From NCBI GenBank assembly GCA_012295275.1, contig CM022672.1:9875404-9939403 (forward strand): DNA of 64,000 nt. The letters are read 5' to 3'. Source of the stretch: Chrysomallon squamiferum (taxonomy: Eukaryota; Mollusca; Gastropoda; Neomphalida; Peltospiridae). The notes under the pieces were generated by a model that saw only the letters and a list, made by a program, of their open reading frames with translations, was not told where the DNA came from and did no database searches. Position 1 is the stretch's first letter, and the number at the start of each line of letters is the position of its first letter. Below are positions 38,719-51,200 of the stretch, piece after piece. The translations under genes were made by a program, and so were the position numbers.

Positions 38719-38930
38719 AGTAGATTTTTATTATTAAGTTTACATATACATTGTGTATGCTTCTGTGTCTTTTCTAGTTATGTTCTACATAAATCAGTTC
38801 TCAAATTTCTGTAATGTTTGTGTCGTAATGTTACGTGGCCATCGGATTCTCTTTCGATAACAGCAGTCACGACATTAAACGACAAAATATTATACATTAT
38901 AATTTCGTTGTTTGTTCAAATGGAGAATGC

Positions 38931-38933
<3 letters not shown>

Positions 38934-38960
<27 letters not shown>
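38934..38960. repeat. (AAT)n microsatellite
   Basis: Nine AAT units. Confidence 0.9.
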
Positions 38961-38962
<2 letters not shown>

Positions 38963-39473
38963 TAACATTAAATTGTGTCGTATTAAAAGAAATAATGATA
39001 TTTTATCGGTTTGGTAGAATTAATTGACACTGTGTCATGGCTGTCAACTGGTATTTTTCAGTGTTCCGGTAGACTGAGCATATAGTCATAATTAAATAAC
39101 TTTCAAAAGATCTCAGTACTACACGATTTTGTTTACTTTTTGTTCGAACATATGTATGCCAACAGTTTGTAGCTTTTCAAATGAGATAATACCATGTTCA
39201 AAACATTTTTCTTAGAATCGGTTGGCGATTCGCCATATTAGATACTCGAACAAAATTAACGTGCTAATCAGAGCAAGTTATTACGAAACTCGCCAGCCAC
39301 AGTCATGTTCCCTGACAAAGCCAGAGGGTGTGTCTATCGCAGGTGATAATGTAACTCAAATCAAATTTAGATATCTACACTCGCACAAACCCAGAAACAA
39401 TTCCCCAAGTTGATATCTGTGATAAATAAGGGTCGGCTAAGAAACGGTGATATCAATTCTTTACTTTCACTTT

Positions 39474-39666
<193 letters not shown>

Positions 39667-39995
39667 TGTTGTTATATTTATTATTACTATTATTATTTAA
39701 ACAAACTGATCATTAGTGAGAACGTCTGATAATAACTGCCACTTTATCATGAATTTATGTTAATGGGTTTAATGTTGCAAAATTATATTCATTCGTTTAC
39801 GCAGATTTGGTGTGAACGTTTATTTTGAAGTAGTTGATCTGTAAATATGAGAAATACTCGGTTTGGCTGTTGAGTTATACATTTGTGTGTGGGTGGGTCA
39901 CAAGTCAGATTTTGTTTATGTTTTTATACTTTATTATTTAAGACTGGCGAATGACAATAAAGAAAACGATAGTTTTAAAGCTGCAAAATGTATTT

Positions 39996-40931
39996 GGGTC
40001 ATTCCGTGTCAAATCACCCAATGGTTTAAACCCGACCGTCTCAGATTTTTATAAAACTTGGTATACTTGTTGACTGGGATCCCACAGCACCAAATCTGAA
40101 ATGTTAGCCCAATCAGACCAGTGGTGTGGGAGATATGGCCCACCGAATTTTGAGATTTTTGCCAAAAATGGGTGTGACCACCAACCTTAGAACCCTTATA
40201 TCTCAGGAACTACTGGGCCAATCTTCATGAAATTGGTATTGTTAGAAAGGCAAAATGACAAGGATTCCAAATCTGCCAGTTTGGAAAATATTGGAGTACC
40301 TTGACCTTTTGACCTTTGCTATGACCTTGAAATTGACCGTGTGGATCACGTGATCTTGAGATGACCTTTATTGAAATTTAATCACATGTTAATGGCTGAA
40401 AACATATAAAAGTTTCATGTATGTAATATTTTTTGTTTAGCCATAATATAGATTTAAAAAATGCACATACATGAAAATAATACCTTTTTTAGCCATTAAC
40501 ATCTGATTAACTTTCAATGAATGATCAATTCTGGATGCTAGAATCACCGTCTCTCTTGGTCATAGCAAAGGTCAAAAGGTCAAGGTCATAGCAAAGGTCA
40601 AAAGGTCAAGGTACTCCAATATTTTCCAAACTAAACAAAAATGGCAGATTTGGAATCCTTGTCATTTTGCCTTTCTAACAATACCAATTTTATGAAGATT
40701 GGCCCAGTAGTTCCTGAGATATAAGGGTTCTAAGGTTGGTGGTCACACCCATTTTTGGCAAAAATCTCAAAATTCGGTGGGCCATATCTCCCACATCACT
40801 GGTCTGATTGGGCTAACATTTCAGATTTTGCTATGGGATCCCAGTCAACAAGTATACCAAGTTTTATAAAAATCTGAGACGGTCGGGTTTAAATTTCTTT
40901 TTTGGGGGGGTGATTTGACACAGAATGACCC
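39996..40931. mobile_element. 936 bp foldback MITE-like DNA transposon
   Basis: A nearly complete inverted repeat. The left end starts GGGTCATTCCGTGTCAAATC and the right end is its complement with two changes. Homology continues through the arms to a loop at about 40430-40460. The element is flanked by the 4 bp direct repeat ATTT (39992-39995 and 40932-40935), consistent with target-site duplication. No transposase frame. The right arm has gained a 26 bp tandem duplication of an AGGTCA-containing block (about 40561-40612). I do not assign a superfamily. Confidence 0.85.
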
Positions 40932-41084
40932 ATTTAGACTATTTGTTCACATCATTAAAGTGCACTTTGTCATTAAAGAGCAATGCATTAATTTATTCAG
41001 TTCTATTAATATAATTTTTTTTTAAATTTCAGACCTGAAAATTATTTTATTGGATAGTTTTATTCTAAGGCAGACCAGTGGACT

Positions 41085-41359
41085 ATGGATGAGGAAACAG
41101 AGGAAAACATGGGTATGATCAATTTTACTGGTTTGAGAAAAATACAATTTGTTCAAAGACAGAATTTCATAAAATACAATACGTCAGTAATTAAAAAAGA
41201 AAAAAGAAAAAAAAAAGATATATATATATCACATGCACCAATTTAGAGCAAGCAATGAAACACATCAGCAATAATAATTCTTTTTTTGAAATGCATACGT
41301 TCTATAATTGTTTTTCTATTTGCAATCTTATTTTATTTTTAATTTTTTATTCTTTTCAC

Positions 41360-41396
<37 letters not shown>

Positions 41397-41483
41397 TTCT
41401 GGTCAGTTTCATTCAAGGATTTATTATCTCAACTTTTATTGCCTCAACATTATCATACTTAATAAAATGCCTCCCATTACAGA

Positions 41484-41524
<41 letters not shown>

Positions 41525-42239
41525 GATTATTATTATTATTATCTGCTATAACAGGATCCACAGTTTTGGTGGCTGGGCTTGGATCTATGAAACAGCCAAG
41601 TCTAATAAAGCAGCTGAAATCTATACTGGACCAGTATCCAAAAGGTCAAATGTTGAAGGTGAGATAATATCTAGACTTTTATTATATTGTCAGTTTAAGA
41701 AGAAAAAAAATATTATAAAATAAAATAAAATGAAAATTTATAATAATAAAAATAAAAACAATTTGTGAATATTTATTAAAACTGAGATTTAAATTTTATT
41801 ACAATTCTTTTTATTTTTGTTTTATTTTTATGTTGTAAAATATTTTCTCTACTTTATATGAATTTATTCAGATATATTTTAGTAGATAATAAGATATGCA
41901 TAGGTAGACTCTTTTAATGGCTGGTGTAACTAACTAGATAAGAAATTATATCAGCTCAATAAACATATCCCAAAAAGCAGTTCATTATCACAAATCTGAA
42001 ATGGTATGCCATCCGTAAACATAAAGTTTAAATCTAATTTAATTGTTTTCAATATTATTAATGCTTCTTTTCATTTAATTAATTATTATTATTATTATAA
42101 CAATATTGATTACATTAAATCTTAAATATAATAACATCCATAAACAGTATTACATAAATATATAATTATTCAGCAAACGAAAAGCATAAGTTTTACTTTG
42201 ATTAATCTTATTATTATTGTATCATTATTATTATTATTG

Positions 42240-42286
<47 letters not shown>

Positions 42287-45200
42287 GCAGGAGATGATTC
42301 AAAATGCTGAAGATGCTGGGGCAAGTGAGGTAAAAGTGTTGTTTGATCACAGACAGTGTAACAGTGAGACAGAGTTATCAAAAGTCGAATATCCATCTCA
42401 TCTGAAAGCTTTACAGGTAGAAAATACACAAAAACAAATTTAGTTAATATTTTTTTATTTAAGATCAATTTTGACATTTTTCAATCGAATAGATTATTAT
42501 TTGCCGCTTTTTCTTGTACAATGGTGAACAAATATGAAATCCACTCCATGGATTACTTTTTTGTTTTTTGATTAGCAATCAGGACATCTTAATGAGCGGC
42601 TTACTATAACAGTCACTGGCGGGACCAATGAACAAAGGAATTTTACAAATGATCAGGACTGAAAGTTGAAGAAATTGTGCTTCAAAATTCTCTTAAAACT
42701 AAAGCATAATTTTGATTTTTATCGGTTAGAACTTACTATGAATAACGTGAACATCCTATCGCATTTAGAAATTCAGTAACTGAATATATTTAGAGTCATA
42801 AGTAAAACTGAAATGAAACAGGTATTTATAATGTTAAGATAATTATTCATTTCACTTCAGGGTCCTGGTTTGTGCATTTTTAACGATGCCAGCTTTACGG
42901 AAAGTGATTGGAATGGAATTCGAATGATTCAGTGCAGCAATAAAGAAGAAAATCGTCTCAAAGTCGGACGTTATGGACTGGGGTTCAAATCGGCGTTTCA
43001 CTTAACAGGTATCCAGTATTTCAAACTAACACATTTATAAAATGTTAGTAATAAAATAATCACACGAAAACCCTATATTTTATTAACGTAAATTTAAAGT
43101 TCCATAACCCACGTTAATTTATTTGATTATTTGTTTCGCTAAATACATTTGAATTTTCTCTTTTCTAGATTGGCTCTGTGTTTTAAGTGGAAAATGGATT
43201 CTTTTCATTAATCCCCACGAACCAAAAGATCAAGTATGTTTGCTGATAGAAATTTCAGACTTGAATGAGATATCAAAACACGCTGTGCTGTCAGTATTTG
43301 GAGACACATTTGATTTCTCAGAAACTTGTCTTCAGAATGGATCCTATAATGGAACCTTGTTTTGGTTTCCATTACGACAGACACCGTCTAAACTTTCAGA
43401 GGAGATCTACTCAGAAAAAGAAGTACAGGAAATATTCAGCACCTTCACTGCAGAAGCTGAAAGTACTCTTCTTTTCCTTAAATCACTGGAGAAAATCTCT
43501 CTTTTTAAAAGAAAAGATTCTGAGATTCAGCAAGTTTTCACAGTTCAGATAGGACGACCTTTCTTGGAGTCTATGAGACAAGAAAGAAATCGCTTTAAGT
43601 TGAATCTTAGAGAGACGGGTGATGGTCTGCGTTCGGAATCCTGCCACAGTGCAATCCACATTTCAATAGAAAGCACAGAAATGGTATCCACAGAAAGCTT
43701 TCGTTCAACAACTCGTGAATGGATTGTTGTACACTTCTACAAAGGAGGACCCACGTCAGATCGGCTTGCTCATCTTTGCGCTGACAAAGAACTTTCTTAT
43801 TCACCTTACGTTGGCATCGCTTACCCTCTAACAAACACTCTCCAAAGCACGGGACACATCTTTTGTTTCCTGCCATTACCTTTTAGCGAAGAAAACAGTA
43901 CTGGGCTGCCTGTGCATGTCAATGGATTTTTTGCTTTGACTCCTGATCGCCGATCAGTGAAATGGTCTCGTGGTGGAGATAAACAAGAAAAATGGAATCA
44001 TTCTCTGATTTCAGAGGTCATTCCTGATGCCTATGTTGTCTTGGTGGATAAGCTGAAAGCACTGTGTGAAGAAAGAAACAATTGTTCTGATTCTATTAGC
44101 ATCTTTTATGGATCTTTCCCTGATCAGTCAAAGGTTGTTGGCATGTGGAAAACACTTTTAAAACCATTCTTCAAGCAGTTATCTGAAAAGAATATTTTTT
44201 TCAGTAAGGTCGATAGTGGAAAGTGGCTCCGTAAACAAGATATTATTCTGGCTGTTTATGAAGATGACATTGAACAGTCTGTGTGCGAGACTGTCACAAA
44301 GACGTATCTGGAGTACCAGCAAAATATCGTGCAGCTACCAGACCATATTATGGATACGAAAACTACAAAGGTCTCTCCAGAAGGTTTATGCAGCCTACTG
44401 AATAAATCCGAAATATACGAAAGCTACACATTTACTGAACGAATCAATCTTTTGAAATATGTTCTGTTGTCTCCTTCTTATGCCAGTCTTAAAGGATTAT
44501 CTTTGATTCCTTTGGTTGATGGAACATTTCAGAAATTTTCTGCAGAGGATGTTTACTTCTGTCCAGGAAATGACCAGTTATTCCCTGGCCTTGAATCCTG
44601 CTTGGTTAATGAAAGCATTGACAGGTCTATCCTACAACAGTTTGCTACAATGGCTGACAAAGGTATGTTCATGGATTTCACTGCATTATAGAAGAGTCAT
44701 TTATATGCAATGTTTTATACAGAAATAGAAACAAAACCTCATTTGTGTATCTGTCTGATATTATTGAAGATAAGTTTAGCATTCTGAACTTTTATGATAT
44801 AGTCATTTTTACAGCTATTCATAAATATTTCTTTCATTTTTCCAGGCTATCATAAAGTGAGAAAACTAACACCTGAAACCTTTACTGAACTCGTGAAGAA
44901 ATGTTTCAGTCAAAATTTTAGGACAAAGGATAAGGTAATCATCCTACAGCGATCTTCTACTAGACTGGGAGAGAAATGGCTAAATCGTTTATGGTCATTT
45001 GCTCAAGAACTCAAAATGGACTTAAAGACCAAATTACCTGATTTGCCTCTTGTACCTGAATACAGTGAAGATAAAATAAATCTACATTCTTTGAACAACA
45101 AATTCATTGTACAATCTTACGAAGGATTTGACAGCCTATCAGACGAAATTTCTTCTGGTTTAAGGGAGCTAGGAGTTATTGTTTTGCCATCAGTTCCTAA

Positions 45201-48200
45201 GTACGTTCAAACTTTATTACCTGTTGGCAGCATCATTCGGTTTCCTAGTCAGTCAGGAGTTCTTAAAAGTTTAAGCAAAATATCACAGGACAACATAGAT
45301 AACTTCAATAAAACAGCCGACGAAATTACCAGAAATGTCTTTTTAGAGTACTTAGCTTCGTGCAAACAAATATTACCGGAAGCCAAAGAAACATTTAAAA
45401 ATTGAAATTATTCAGAAATACCGCATCGTCAGTAAGAAATGTGGCCATACTTGACTTGAACCAGATAGCACCAGTTGAAGAAATTCCCGTTGCTTATCCA
45501 TCAGTTTATTTGTACGGTCAGTGCCCTGCAACTCGTCACTTGGCAAAGGAGTTGGGAGCTGAAGAAGTTTCAATAAAACAAATAATTTGTAAAGTGCTGG
45601 ATGTCATAATTAACGATAATAAAAGAAAACAGTACAATGATAGAGAAGTCGAAAAGTTTATGAGATTCCTTTTAGAAAACAGTCACCCGTATCTGACAGA
45701 TGACAGGGTGAAACAAAGAGCAAGTCAGATTCAGTTTCTGCCTTCTGAAGGAGAAGTCAGACTGCATAAAGCAAAAGAATTATTTGATCCAAGAAGTTCT
45801 TCATTACAAGACTTGTTTCATGGTGAGAACAAATTTCCAAGTCAAGATTTCTCTGAGACAAGTTTACTCGATGGGTTACGAAAACTTGGACTGAAAGGAG
45901 AAAAAGATGTTGCTTTATCAGATATTTGTGAATCAGCATCAGTAACTGAGTCCAAGTTCCAGAAGGAGCATGTATGTGTAAAGATGATCCAGAAAGGAAA
46001 AGCTATGTTGAATTTTCTGAGAAACTTCAGCAGCGTTGACATCAAAGTCACAAAACTTTCATCTCAGCTCTGGCTGCCAGTGCTGGTGAGCAGACCTCCA
46101 ACCTACCCAGAACATCTTCCTTTTGCTGGCTCAGGTGAATATTACATAGGCAGGCCAAAGGAAATGCATAACTTCACTCACCTGACATTGGTTGGATCTG
46201 TCAAAATGGTTTCTGTTGAAACACTCCCTGATATGATGGAATCTTTGGTTGACGCTCCGTCTGAAGATGTGGTTCTCAAACACTTAAAGAATATAACTGA
46301 CACTTACACTGCAGATGAACATCGATTGTACATGAATCAACTTGATCAAATATACAAATATTTCAGTGAGATAGAAGTTTCAGGAAAAGCAATGACCTTA
46401 CTGGCAACAATGAAATCTGTTTGGGCTGGCGAAGATACAGAGTTTGTTAAACCAAATAGAATTGTTATAAACCATACACTGTCAGACCTTAATTTAGTTC
46501 CATACCGATATCCTCTGCCTAATTCTTTGAAAAACTATAGTCGTTTGTTTCTACAGATTGGTGCCTCAGAATACCAGTCTTCAGAAATGCTTTATGACGT
46601 TTTGCTGGAAATCCAAGAAAAATGTGAAAACCAGACAGTGAGTGCTTGTGATGATACGACTTTGGTTATGAAAATTTTGGATAACCTAATCAAAGACGGT
46701 TCTGTCGACAAGAAAAAGGTTCCGATTCCCGTTCACAATCTAGAAGAACGTCTTGTACTCAAGAAAACTGAAGAATGTGTTTATTGTGAATCATTTCAGA
46801 TGTTAGGAACTGCAGAAGAGGATCAAGAAGAAAGATCTTATTATGCAAACATTTCTTTAGATCAGGCTAAACATCTTGGGATTCGAATTCTGAAAAATTC
46901 TCTCATGGATGCTACAGAAGAAATTGACATGAATTTTGGTCAAAAAGAACCGCTGACCAGAAGATTGAGAAATCTTCTACGTGGATACACCGATGGTTTC
47001 TCCGTTCCAAAGGAAATCATACAGAATGCTGATGATGCACAAGCCAGTGAAGTGAATTTTCTTTACGACGAAAGAGAGAATCTAAATGCAAGAACCAAGC
47101 TGTTTAATGAGGGAATGGCTTCTTTACAGGGTCCAGCATTATGGGCACAGAATGATGCTCTGTTTTCGGAATCGGACTTTTCTAACATCACCAAACTCAG
47201 TGGAGAAACGAAACTTGATGACTGTACCAAAATTGGAAGATTTGGATTAGGTTTCAACTCAGTTTACAATTTGACTGATGTTCCTAGTTTTGTGAGTGGA
47301 AATACCGTTGTGATATTTGATCCACATCAGAGCTATCTGGGAAGTCCTGGCATGAAAGCAAATATCTCTGTTCAAAGAAACAGATCGATGTTACGAAGAA
47401 TGCAAGATCAGTTTAAACCATTTGAAGGAGTTTTTGGCTGTCATTCTTTGCACGATGAAGAACATTCTGAGTACGCTGGCACTTTATTTCGATTTCCACT
47501 CAGAACAGAAGAACAAGCACAACAAAGTCAAATCAGTGAGTTGTATTACTCTCCTGAAGAAATGAAAAACTTTCTGCACGTGTTTTTTTCTGCAGTCGGA
47601 AATCTTCTGCTTTTCTGTCAAAATGTCGAAGTTGTCAGAATGTATCATTTGCCTAAAGACACATCAGACCCTTCGATGGCAACACTCCTGGTGGAAGTTA
47701 GAAAAAGAATTAGCCCGCCACCAACAGGATCAGTGCTCAGATTCTTTTCAAATGCATGGGAGAATATATCTCACAATTGTGTTGTGAATCAGAATGTTTG
47801 TATCTCTCTCACAATGTTTGATAAAACCAGGGAGATATGTGATATCACTCCAAATTCGTCTCATGTAAATTGGAATGTTGCTTGGGTTCTTGGATGTCAT
47901 GAATCAGCAGACCTGATAAAGAGTCACCAAATGAAGGGACTTTTGCCAGTTGCAGCTGCTGCAGTGTCGTTTTGTAAAAGAGAGGATCATACTGTTTTGC
48001 TTCCCTTGGATAGATGTCCCGATGGCTTTTACAAAGAGGGCCACTTATTTTGTTTCCTACCTCTGCCAATAAAAACACCATTGCCACTGCACATAAACGG
48101 AGCATTTGCACTGACACTTGACAGAAAACAACTGTGTTCAAAATCAGAAGATGAGAAATCTGTTTCCATTGAAGCAAAATGGAACGAAGTTCTGTGGTCA

Positions 48201-51200
48201 GATGCTGTTACATCTGCGCTGGTCCAGGTTCTGGTCAATTTGAAAACGATCATTGATGACGTTGATGAAACTTACTACAGACTGTGGGCAAGGAGAGAAA
48301 TAATGAATGAATCAAGTTTCAAGAAATTCTATGAAATTATAGTTCAGGACAATCCTAAAGTTTTTTTCCATGATTCAGTTTGGATTTGTTTTCAGGATGC
48401 TCTCTTTTTAGATCCTCGACTACGTTTTGAAAGAAATGTTGGATCTGTTGCCTTCGACGCATTCAAACATTTTTACACAGGTGACATGATTGTTGCAGAT
48501 GCTCCTGAAAATATATTAGAAAGTATTAAGCTCTCTGGTCAGCAAAACAAACTGAATTCTCACATTTTCACTCTGAATGACTTTTATCAGGAAATAGTGT
48601 TTCCCAATATAAATGATCCATACTGGAATAGCGAATGGCGCAATTCTTTAGTGATATATGCATTACAACAAGGCAGTAAAGAAGTTAAAAATGATATGAT
48701 AGACATTGAATGTATTCCAACAAGACCTTCGGGACTGCTGAAACGACCAAGGGATTTGGTTAATCCGCATGGACACACAGCTTGTTTGTTCAGAGATTCC
48801 GATGCGGTTTTTCCATTAGAAACAAATATTGGAACGACTGTCAATGGATTTTGCAGTCCGCAAATGCTTCAAGAACTTACTGATCTTGGGATGCAGAATA
48901 AAGAACTGTACTGGCATGTTGTTTGCGAAAGAATTCAGTCTATACAAATACTAATGAATGAAAATAGAGAAGATGCAGTTCATCGCTGCAAAAACATTTT
49001 AAATTACCTTGGAGAAAAATATTCTCAAGACGACTCAAGGATTCCACGATTTAAAAGCTGCCCAGGTCCACTGAAAGAAAAAATACAGAAAGAAAGGTTT
49101 TTACCGATCCTGCAAACGCCAAATTACTGGCCAACATCTTGGTTTGGCAGTAAAACACAGCACTTCCTAGAAACACCTACTTCGATGTGCTTTCCGGAGT
49201 GTAAATTCATTGTTGGCTCAAATACATTTGTCCTTGACGCAACTGAGTTGGAATCGAGTTCGAACAGAAACGTCCTTGAGTGGCTAGGTGTTCAATCTAA
49301 AGCCAACATTCGAGTGAGTGACGTTATTAAACATTTGCTAACGACATCCTCAATCCAAATAGACTCACTTCCTACACCTGCTTTCACAAAATTGTCAGAT
49401 ATCTGTTCTGCTGTATACCAGCATCTCAATAAAGTTTGTTTATCAGATGACACGGAAGCCAAAGAGATACTCAAACTGAACCTGTTCGGTAAACAAATTA
49501 TTCTTCATGGTAAGTCTTTTCTACGGCCTAATCAATTAGCATTTAACTTGAAATATGTCTTGGAGCCGTACTTGTACAAAGTTGATAAACTAGTGGAAAA
49601 ACAGAACAGATCATTTTTAGAGACTGTTGGTGTCCGAAATACTTTTGAATCTGAAGATGCTGCAAATATCATGAAGGAAATGGCTGACAATTGCGGAAGA
49701 AATGCCTTAACTGAAAAGCAGTTACACTGCTTTTCCCAAGCAGCCTTACTCTTAGTCGAGCAGCTGCAAACTAGAGGCTCTGGATCCGCTGCAAAGGAAT
49801 TTAGTTCCTTATTTTTACCAGATTCGAGAGGCATTTTGCAACCCATTTCTGAACTGTGTTTAGATGATTGTGAGTGGATAGGAGAAGCTGAGTCTATGAA
49901 GTTTCTGCATCGGATTATGCCTGTAGCTGTTGCAGTTGCTTTTGGAGTTAAAACTAAACGGCAGCAAGATTTGAGTTCTCATGCGACGATGTTTGACATG
50001 ACTTCTTTTGGTCAGCATGAATCTCTCGCCAACAGACTGAAACGAATCCTAGAGGGGTATCCATGTGATTCTTCTCTGATGAAGGAACTCCTGCAGAATG
50101 CTGATGATGCTGGAGCAACTGAGCTGATGTTTATTAAAGACTTCAGAACTCATCCAAGTGACAGAATTTTTGATGATAGATGGAAACCATTGCAAGGCCC
50201 AGCTCTGTGTGTTTATAACAACAGCTACTTCCAAGAGGAAGATTTCGCTGGAATACAAAATTTAGGCATTGGCAGCAAAGGGGATGATCCATTAAAAACA
50301 GGGCAGTATGGAGTTGGATTTAATGCTGTGTACCATTTGACCGATGTTCCAACCTTTTTGACTGTAGGACCAAGCACTGAAGAAACACTCTGTGTCCTTG
50401 ACCCTAATTGTCTGTACACACCCACCACTAAAGAAGGCGTTCCCGGTGCAAGATTTACAAACTTGTCACATTTGAAAAAATCATACAAAGATGTTTTTTC
50501 TTGTTATCTTGAAAATCAAATTCAACTGCATCCACAAGGCACATTATTTCGCTTTCCTCTTCGAACATTGGAAATGGCTAATTGTTCACAAATTTGCCAA
50601 ACAGAGATGTCGATTGAGAAAGTTAAAGACTTACTGGATTCCTTTTCATCGGACATGGCTGATTCACTTTTATTTCTTCATAATGTAAAGAAGATATCCA
50701 TAGCATCAGTGAATGAAAGTGGACAAATAATAGTTGATCGTGTTGTGGAATCAAACGCATCTATTGAAGATCTGGAAAAACAGCATCAGTTCTTTAATAT
50801 AGTAAAGCAGAGAGTGAAGAATGAACAAAACGAGAGAAAACAACTACAGGATTTAGATGAAGAAGATTTTTTTATCACTCTGAATATAAAAGATTCTCGT
50901 AAAGAAGAAATCGAAGAATGGATGGTTGTCCATCAGTTTGGATTTTCAAAACACTGGCAGGTATCTCCAGAGCTGGAATCAGCCTGGAATAAGAAGGAAA
51001 TAAATTTGTTACCCAGAGGAGGCGTTGCTGCACGTCTCGATGTTGAAGAGTCTCAATGCGACAAAAATGTTTTTTGCATTCTTCCACTTCCAATCAAAAC
51101 AGGTTTACCAGTTCACATCAATGGACATTTTGCTCTTGACCACGAAGCCAGGAGAAATTTGTGGCACGGAACAACAGATCACCGTTCTAAATGGAACCAA

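Noticed and set aside
39222-39413. 63-residue plus-strand frame upstream of sacsin
   Set aside because: Sits in a higher-complexity promoter-like segment but has no homology or splice borders that connect it to sacsin.
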